Assembly: GCF_009937955.1 (NCBI RefSeq)
Contig: NZ_AP018439.1
Span: 2,728,001-2,792,000, forward strand
Direction: 5' to 3'
Length of the DNA: 64,000 nt
Source of the DNA: Undibacterium sp. KW1
Lineage (GTDB): Bacteria; Pseudomonadota; Gammaproteobacteria; Burkholderiales; Burkholderiaceae_D
The translations under genes were made by a program, and so were the position numbers. Below are positions 59,588 to 64,000 of the stretch, piece by piece. Within the stretch, counting starts at the first letter, position 1; every line of letters starts with the position of its first letter. A model generated the notes under the pieces. The model was given only the letters and a program-made list of their open reading frames with translations. It was not told where the DNA came from and ran no database searches.

Positions 59588-60004
59588 CTAAGCCCGCAAG
59601 AAAGGACCAGGGTCTGGCCAGGCTTGATCGGCAATAGGCGGAGCCAGTGCCTCATCACATCCCTGGCTCACACTCCACGCCAGATAGCGGCTGCAGCGCT
59701 GAGTGTCTTCCAGTGTGTGGATGTAGGTGATTTTGCCCCAGCGCATACGCATGAATTGCATCACGACATTCTTGTAGGGGCCATCTGGCTGGTGTGGCAC
59801 GATAAAATCCAGTACAGCATGGATGCGGGTATCCCACGGTGGCCCGATGACAGCAACTTCTTTTACTTCAAAGTGCAGTCCTGGAAACAGACGATATAAG
59901 CGTTCCCACCATAAAGCCATAGATCCGCGTGAATTACGCAATCCAGAAATAGGAGAATCTCCTTCAAAGCGATAAGTGAAATCAGCAGCCAGACTATCCA
60001 GCAT
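59588..60004 (-). CDS. NTF2/SnoaL-like protein, N-terminus uncertain
   Basis: A 138-residue alpha+beta barrel protein of the NTF2-like superfamily (SLAADFTYRFEGDSPISGLR, then MALWWERLYRLFPGLHFEV, HAVLDFIVPHQPDGPYKNVV and MRMRWGKITYIHTLEDTQR). The first ATG is 60004, but the same frame continues upstream without a stop as VENKLRKTFAAINAGDVGLM, which looks like the missing family N-terminal helix. It has no ATG, GTG or TTG. A one-base insertion between ATG 60044 and the GTTGAG at 60033-60028 would bring that ATG into frame. The true N-terminus is probably lost or mis-sequenced. Function of this branch unknown. Confidence 0.65.
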   Translation of the reverse strand: MLDSLAADFTYRFEGDSPISGLRNSRGSMALWWERLYRLFPGLHFEVKEVAVIGPPWDTRIHAVLDFIVPHQPDGPYKNVVMQFMRMRWGKITYIHTLEDTQRCSRYLAWSVSQGCDEALAPPIADQAWPDPGPFLRA

Positions 60005-60234
60005 CAGGCCGACGTCGCCTGCGTTGATGGCGGCAAAGGTCTTACGAAGTTTGTTCTCAACGATATAAGCATACTCGAAGATATACGATTTGAAGCAGGC
60101 CCAGGTGGTAAGGAAACACCTGGTACCGCATTAATGGGACAAGTGCTGGGGCACCCCAAAGAACTTGATAGTAACCCAAAGAAATACAAATAATGCAGTA
60201 TCAAGTCGAAGTTTATCAATTCGTACCAGCTTAA

Positions 60235-60360
60235 GAGGCTGTTACAAAATTAAGATGGCTAGGCGCCCCCGGCTAGGCGTCGCCGACGCAGGCAGTACTT
60301 TAGTACCGGGTTTTACATTCTGGAGGCGCAACAACGCTAATTTAATTTTGCAACAGCCTC
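60235..60360. mobile_element. 126-bp MITE-like element with 19-bp terminal inverted repeats
   Basis: Terminal repeats 60235-60253 (GAGGCTGTTACAAAATTAA) and 60342-60360 (the complement with one mismatch, G for A) flank 88 bp without a coding frame. A TAA target duplication (60232-60234 and 60361-60363) matches the 3-bp T-N-A duplications known for the IS1031 branch of the IS5 family, whose ends often begin GAGGCTGTT; that family link is recall. The insertion lies exactly in the stop codon of the downstream-facing permease gene. It needs a transposase supplied in trans. Confidence 0.75.
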
Positions 60361-61640
60361 TAAGTATTCTCTACAGAATGCTCTACCGGGGTCAAATCTT
60401 TTATTGCCTTGTCTTCTTCGCTGAATTTTCTATCACCCGAAATTTCGAGTGCGATTCCAGCGGCGGCTTCTGCTGGCATGCCATCAGTACGCCTTAGATA
60501 TTCGGCCTCCCCAACAATATCATCTCTCTGCACGGCCAAATCCCTGGGTTGCGGGCTTTCACCTGGTAATTCAACTTTCAACTCATCTATCAGCATGAGC
60601 AAGGTCGCCGCAACGGGCAATGCGAGCAGCGCACCTCCTATACCATATAGCGAACCTCCTGCGATCAATGCAAACAGTACTATGGAAGAGGGTAAGCGTA
60701 GCGCGCGCCCATAAACGACAGGGATTAATATCCGGCTTTCAAACTCTTCATAGCAAAGTAATAGCACAAATACTACGGTCGCAGCAACGCCACCAACAGC
60801 CATGGCTGCCAGCACAGCAGGTATCATGGTCAAAAAAATCCCGACAAAGGGAAGCACATCCACAATCCCGCCAAAAGCCGCAATTGCTATTGCATTAGGC
60901 ACCCCACATGCTGTGAGCAAAATAAACAGAAAAACTGCCATCATCGCGCAAGTGAGAACCTGGCCACGCACATAGCCACCAACAATAGTCTCAAGGTTGA
61001 GCATGATACGCGCCAGTTTGATATGGTGAGCGCGCGGAATCACAGCAAACAATGCGCCGCGCAACCGGTCACGGTCTATCATGATGTACAAGGCAAGAAA
61101 GAAGGCACCTGCACCATACGCGATAATCTCGAAGAAACCTCTTGAAAAAGCCATTGCTTCGCTGCTGTAGGATTTGAAGAGTGCGGCATATTGAATATGC
61201 CGCAAACCATCTGCCAGAGATTCAGTAACGGGATAAGCAGCAAGAAATTTAATCAGGCGTCCGCGCAATTCTGGCTCTTGCTGAATCAGGCTAACCACTT
61301 GTGCAATAAACGGTGGCACGGTAAAAACAGCCAATACAACCAAAACGATCAGCAGCACCGTAAACACCGTCGCAATACTGGTAAAGCGACGGATTTTACG
61401 ACGCTCCAGCCAGTCAACAGCCGGATTCAGAGTGCCAACCAGCATCAGCGCAGTGATCAATACGAGAATGACGGGAACCAATTGCGAAAGCAGTGCGAAG
61501 CCAAGCACTACGGCAACAATCGCTACAATGGTAGATTTCGCTAATTCAACGCGGATAGTTTTCTTAGCCATTGGGGTGGCGGGTTTTGGCGCAAATTTTT
61601 CTGGATTTTTTGTCATATCATCGCTTGTATTCTGTGCCAC
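60360..61640 (-). CDS. AI-2E/PerM-family membrane permease
   Basis: A 426-residue protein of the AI-2E (PerM/TqsA/YdiK) family with about eight transmembrane helices. These include STIVAIVAVVLGFALLSQLV, VILVLITALMLVGTLNPAVD and the conserved pairs near GGIVDVLPFVGIFLTMIPAV and PSSIVLFALIAGGSLYGIGG. The N-terminal and C-terminal tails are cytosolic and charged. Family members export autoinducer-2 or work as ion/H antiporters; the substrate is not predictable. The stop codon is TAG only because the MITE-like element landed in it; before insertion it would have read TAA (ACT TAA). The encoded protein is unchanged. Confidence 0.85.
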   Translation of the reverse strand: MAQNTSDDMTKNPEKFAPKPATPMAKKTIRVELAKSTIVAIVAVVLGFALLSQLVPVILVLITALMLVGTLNPAVDWLERRKIRRFTSIATVFTVLLIVLVVLAVFTVPPFIAQVVSLIQQEPELRGRLIKFLAAYPVTESLADGLRHIQYAALFKSYSSEAMAFSRGFFEIIAYGAGAFFLALYIMIDRDRLRGALFAVIPRAHHIKLARIMLNLETIVGGYVRGQVLTCAMMAVFLFILLTACGVPNAIAIAAFGGIVDVLPFVGIFLTMIPAVLAAMAVGGVAATVVFVLLLCYEEFESRILIPVVYGRALRLPSSIVLFALIAGGSLYGIGGALLALPVAATLLMLIDELKVELPGESPQPRDLAVQRDDIVGEAEYLRRTDGMPAEAAAGIALEISGDRKFSEEDKAIKDLTPVEHSVENT

Positions 61641-61832
61641 TTCTGCACAAATTCAGTGAATCTGTATAAAGTCTGTTTCATCATGACAGACTACCCTGAC
61701 AGCAACTGTGCGTTATCCCGCACCCAGCTTTCACATTCGCCAACATGAATAGCGGAATCGGGTTAGTCACTTAAATTAACACGCTCAAACCTGGCCGAAC
61801 GCGACTGCGCAAGGCCAGTTCACATGTACAAA

Positions 61833-62741
61833 TCAAGCACCCGTCATGGCAGCAGGGCACCCACGCCAACTGGAATTAGCGGGAATATATTCCCCCTTCA
61901 TGACCAGCGTCAACGCACCAAGACTGGCACCATCTGCCACCACGGCACTATATAAAACCGAGCTGCGCGGGCCCATGTAAACACGCTCACCGATACTGAC
62001 ATGGTCAATTTTCATGATCCTGTCTTCAAACAAATGTGTTTGTGGGCAGGCCAAAGCATTGATTTCGCTATATTCACCTATGCTCACGCAGTCAAACTCG
62101 GTAATGTCAGTGGTGTCCATGTACACGCCTCGTCCAATTTTGCAGCCCAACAAGTTGAATACCAGGGGCAGCCAGGGTGTACCACGCAAGTAACGCATGA
62201 AATTTGGTACGGCAATACCTTCATACAGATTGGTGATGCCTTCTGATATCCAGACAAAAGGTGTCCACATAGGCACGCTGCTTTTCTTGTAGCGGAAAAT
62301 CAGTATCCATTTCAACACCAGCACAAAGGCAAAACTGCCTACCCCATATAGCAGACCAGCAACCACCAGGTAATACACAACCTCACTCCAGCGATCATCC
62401 CCGGCCAAAGGCATCAAATCCAGAACAATAGTATAGCCAACAGCGATCACCATTGCATGCGGCGCAATGATGCGGAAAGCCTCAATCAAACCACGTCCCA
62501 GACGGCGAATAAGAGACGGCCGGAAAGTCAGGTTCTCAGGGAAGCCCTTGGTTTCCTCACGGGCAGGCAAATGGATAGCTGGCGAACCCAGCCAGGTATC
62601 ACCCTCACGCATTTGTTCATTGTCTGGCGCACTGGAATGTACACCTATCAATACATTCTCAGGCAAGATCGTGCCATCAGGCACGTATGCACCATTGCCC
62701 ACAAAACTGCGGCGAGAAATGACGGTAGGGTGCATGCTCAT
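61833..62741 (-). CDS. Pls/PosA-type NRPS-like protein, C-terminal acyltransferase-like part (separated by frameshift)
   Basis: A 302-residue frame from ATG 62741. SRRSFVGNGAYVPDGTILPE and IGVHSSAPDNEQMREGDTWL belong to the left-handed beta-helix terminal domain of Pls/PosA-type proteins. Two to three membrane helices follow (HAMVIAVGYTIVLDLMPLAG, VVYYLVVAGLLYGVGSFAFV), then more hexapeptide-type repeats ending SSWRGCPAAMTGA. The upstream frame (62738-64000) joins this one if one C is added at 62765-62768, giving LLGDEQIDCGWMSMHPTVI. It is therefore the C-terminal half of one protein, not a separate gene. Confidence 0.7.
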   Translation of the reverse strand: MSMHPTVISRRSFVGNGAYVPDGTILPENVLIGVHSSAPDNEQMREGDTWLGSPAIHLPAREETKGFPENLTFRPSLIRRLGRGLIEAFRIIAPHAMVIAVGYTIVLDLMPLAGDDRWSEVVYYLVVAGLLYGVGSFAFVLVLKWILIFRYKKSSVPMWTPFVWISEGITNLYEGIAVPNFMRYLRGTPWLPLVFNLLGCKIGRGVYMDTTDITEFDCVSIGEYSEINALACPQTHLFEDRIMKIDHVSIGERVYMGPRSSVLYSAVVADGASLGALTLVMKGEYIPANSSWRGCPAAMTGA

Positions 62742-64000
62742 CCAGCCGCAATCAATTTGCTCATCCCCAGCAACACTGCATCAGCGATAAAGGTTTCATC
62801 ACCTAGAGTCAGCATGTCTGGCACGACACCCAAAGCGGTAGAAATTTCAGCGCCACGCCCGACATTGGCACCCAGCAAGCGATACCAGAAGGGTGCATAT
62901 ACCGTTGCATATACCCCGTGCAAGACATTCAGGCTGGATTCCTGGATCTGATTAACCAGCCATTTACCGCAATAAGTATTGCCATGAACCGGATATTGCC
63001 CCTCCTTCAAGGTCGGCAAAATACTCCAGCGTATGCCAGCAGAGAGCAAGGCCGTACATACAATCAGTACCGCAGTGGCAGGGAAAGCCAGCAAGAAATA
63101 TTTCATGAGCTGGAAAATCACGGAATTACTTTGCAGACCAGGGAAAAGCTCAGAATTATCAAACCAGTCTATTGTCACAAAGCTGGGGAAGACCGGCATG
63201 AAAAACAGGGCGCTGATCAACAGCGAACCAAATACAAAAAAAACAGTTTCACCAATCAGACGCAAACGTGAAACCTGTGGCCGGGGTGGAAAAATCGAAG
63301 CATCAAATGCACCCACATCTCTTGCCGGAGAACCCTTCCAGATTCGGGATTTTGGTATACGCTGCCCTTCACTTAAAGCAGATTGCCCTTCAAGATGGCC
63401 ACCAGCTTCAATATGTACATTACCTTCCAGCACAGCATACGAACCGGCATAGGCATCGTCTTCCAGCGTAATTGTCCCCAGAATTAACTCGCCATGCTGC
63501 ACTCTGGCATTTTCAAAATTGCTGGCATTACCTATGCTGCAACGGTCACCGATGCGTAGCAAATCAGGCGTCCTCAAAGTCATGGAGCCTATCACGACGT
63601 CAGACCCTACTTTTGCACCCAGTGCACGCAACCACCAATTGTATAAGGAGGAGCCGCTCAACATGTAAGTAGGCGCAGCTTCTACCAGCCTGTCAGCCAG
63701 CCACCAGCGATAATAGGTCAAACCCCACAAGGGGTAGCGTCCGGCCTTCAACCGCCCGGCAATGACCCATTTTCCGAGAATGGCAACGGCAAATTCAGCC
63801 AGTGTCAACAACAAGAAAACACCAACAGACAAGAACACAGCTCTGGCAATGGAATCTTCAGGGTCGCCCGTAAAGAAGTGATAGGCAAAAAACGGTGCCA
63901 ACCATTGCACCATGCGCATGGCTACTAACCAGGGTATCGCTGCTGCTTGCCCTATGCCGCAAAACCAGCGCTTCCATTCAGGTGCAGTGCTCCATTGTTG
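62738..64000 (-). CDS. Pls/PosA-type NRPS-like protein, upstream part, cut by the window end and a frameshift
   Basis: The frame is open from the window edge (64000) to a stop at 62738; 420 residues are visible. Membrane segments such as AVFLSVGVFLLLTLAEFAVA alternate with beta-helix acyltransferase-like repeats (GSDVVIGSMTLRTPDLLRIG, DAYAGSYAVLEGNVHIEAGG). This is the terminal domain found after an adenylation-PCP module in Pls-type poly-amino-acid synthetases; no adenylation domain is visible, but it would lie beyond the window. The frame ends after FIADAVLLGMSKLIAAG because one base is missing. It could be an acyltransferase; no catalytic residue is assigned. Confidence 0.65.
   Translation of the reverse strand, partial: QQWSTAPEWKRWFCGIGQAAAIPWLVAMRMVQWLAPFFAYHFFTGDPEDSIARAVFLSVGVFLLLTLAEFAVAILGKWVIAGRLKAGRYPLWGLTYYRWWLADRLVEAAPTYMLSGSSLYNWWLRALGAKVGSDVVIGSMTLRTPDLLRIGDRCSIGNASNFENARVQHGELILGTITLEDDAYAGSYAVLEGNVHIEAGGHLEGQSALSEGQRIPKSRIWKGSPARDVGAFDASIFPPRPQVSRLRLIGETVFFVFGSLLISALFFMPVFPSFVTIDWFDNSELFPGLQSNSVIFQLMKYFLLAFPATAVLIVCTALLSAGIRWSILPTLKEGQYPVHGNTYCGKWLVNQIQESSLNVLHGVYATVYAPFWYRLLGANVGRGAEISTALGVVPDMLTLGDETFIADAVLLGMSKLIAAG

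Noticed and set aside
60061..60193. Plus-strand frame ending EAGPGGKETPGTALMGQVLG then HPKELDSNPKKYK
   Set aside because: Reads like protein but overlaps the NTF2-like gene antisense, lacks a start and I know no family for it; could be a decayed remnant.

Overview
This window looks like the chromosome of a betaproteobacterium of the order Burkholderiales, most likely Oxalobacteraceae (an Undibacterium-like genome is my best guess). That rests on protein sequence style, the gene order rpsB-tsf-pyrH-frr-uppS-cdsA-dxr-rseP-bamA-skp-lpxD-fabZ-lpxA-lpxB, the smc-zipA-ligA block, the split dap lysine genes and the imuA-imuB-dnaE2 cassette. It is inference; no rRNA or tRNA gene is present to confirm it. 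I see no phage, plasmid, CRISPR array or complete insertion sequence.

Region by region. 1-2430: the end of a QmcA/stomatin-like SPFH protein and a second, flotillin-like SPFH protein. 2456-6242 (minus): a tight accessory operon with a VioB-type ferritin-like protein, a 12-cysteine protein, a DUF692/MNIO (BufB/HvfB-like) iron enzyme and a DUF2063 (BufC/HvfC-like) partner. It resembles a peptide- or protein-modification system but carries an internal stop and a frameshift. 6416-13466: an AlkD-like repair glycosylase, a NodB deacetylase-caspase-EF-hand-TPR fusion, a YdiL-like HTH protein, an Old Yellow Enzyme, a small conserved protein with a Nudix hydrolase, and a membrane-anchored MtfA-like peptidase. 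13511-21406 (minus): yheS, prmB, dapE, a YffB/ArsC-like gene, pilU, dapD and dapC. 21741-29901 (plus): smc, zipA, ligA, galU and def. 29971-34194 (minus): a pseudouridine synthase, glnD and map.

34590-48636 (plus) is the translation and envelope-biogenesis supercluster. It makes ribosomal protein S2, EF-Ts, UMP kinase and ribosome recycling factor, then undecaprenyl-PP, CDP-diacylglycerol and the first committed MEP isoprenoid step, then RseP, BamA and Skp for the outer membrane, and LpxD/FabZ/LpxA/LpxB for lipid A. 48696-53582: a TatD nuclease, an ankyrin protein and a two-gene ABC importer lacking a local binding protein. 53612-58981 (minus) is the SOS mutagenesis cassette imuA-imuB-dnaE2. 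It has one LexA-type box inside a 42-bp perfect palindrome that includes the imuA start codon, and a second box in front of a divergent small unknown gene. 59588-64000: an NTF2-like protein lacking an obvious start, a 126-bp MITE-like element inserted in the stop codon of an AI-2E/PerM-type permease gene, and the C-terminal part of a Pls/PosA-type acyltransferase-like membrane protein split by a frameshift.

Caution on quality: at least three, perhaps four, reading-frame breaks can each be repaired by adding one base, mostly in a short homopolymer. Either the underlying assembly has homopolymer deletion errors or several accessory genes are decaying or switchable. Raw reads would settle which.
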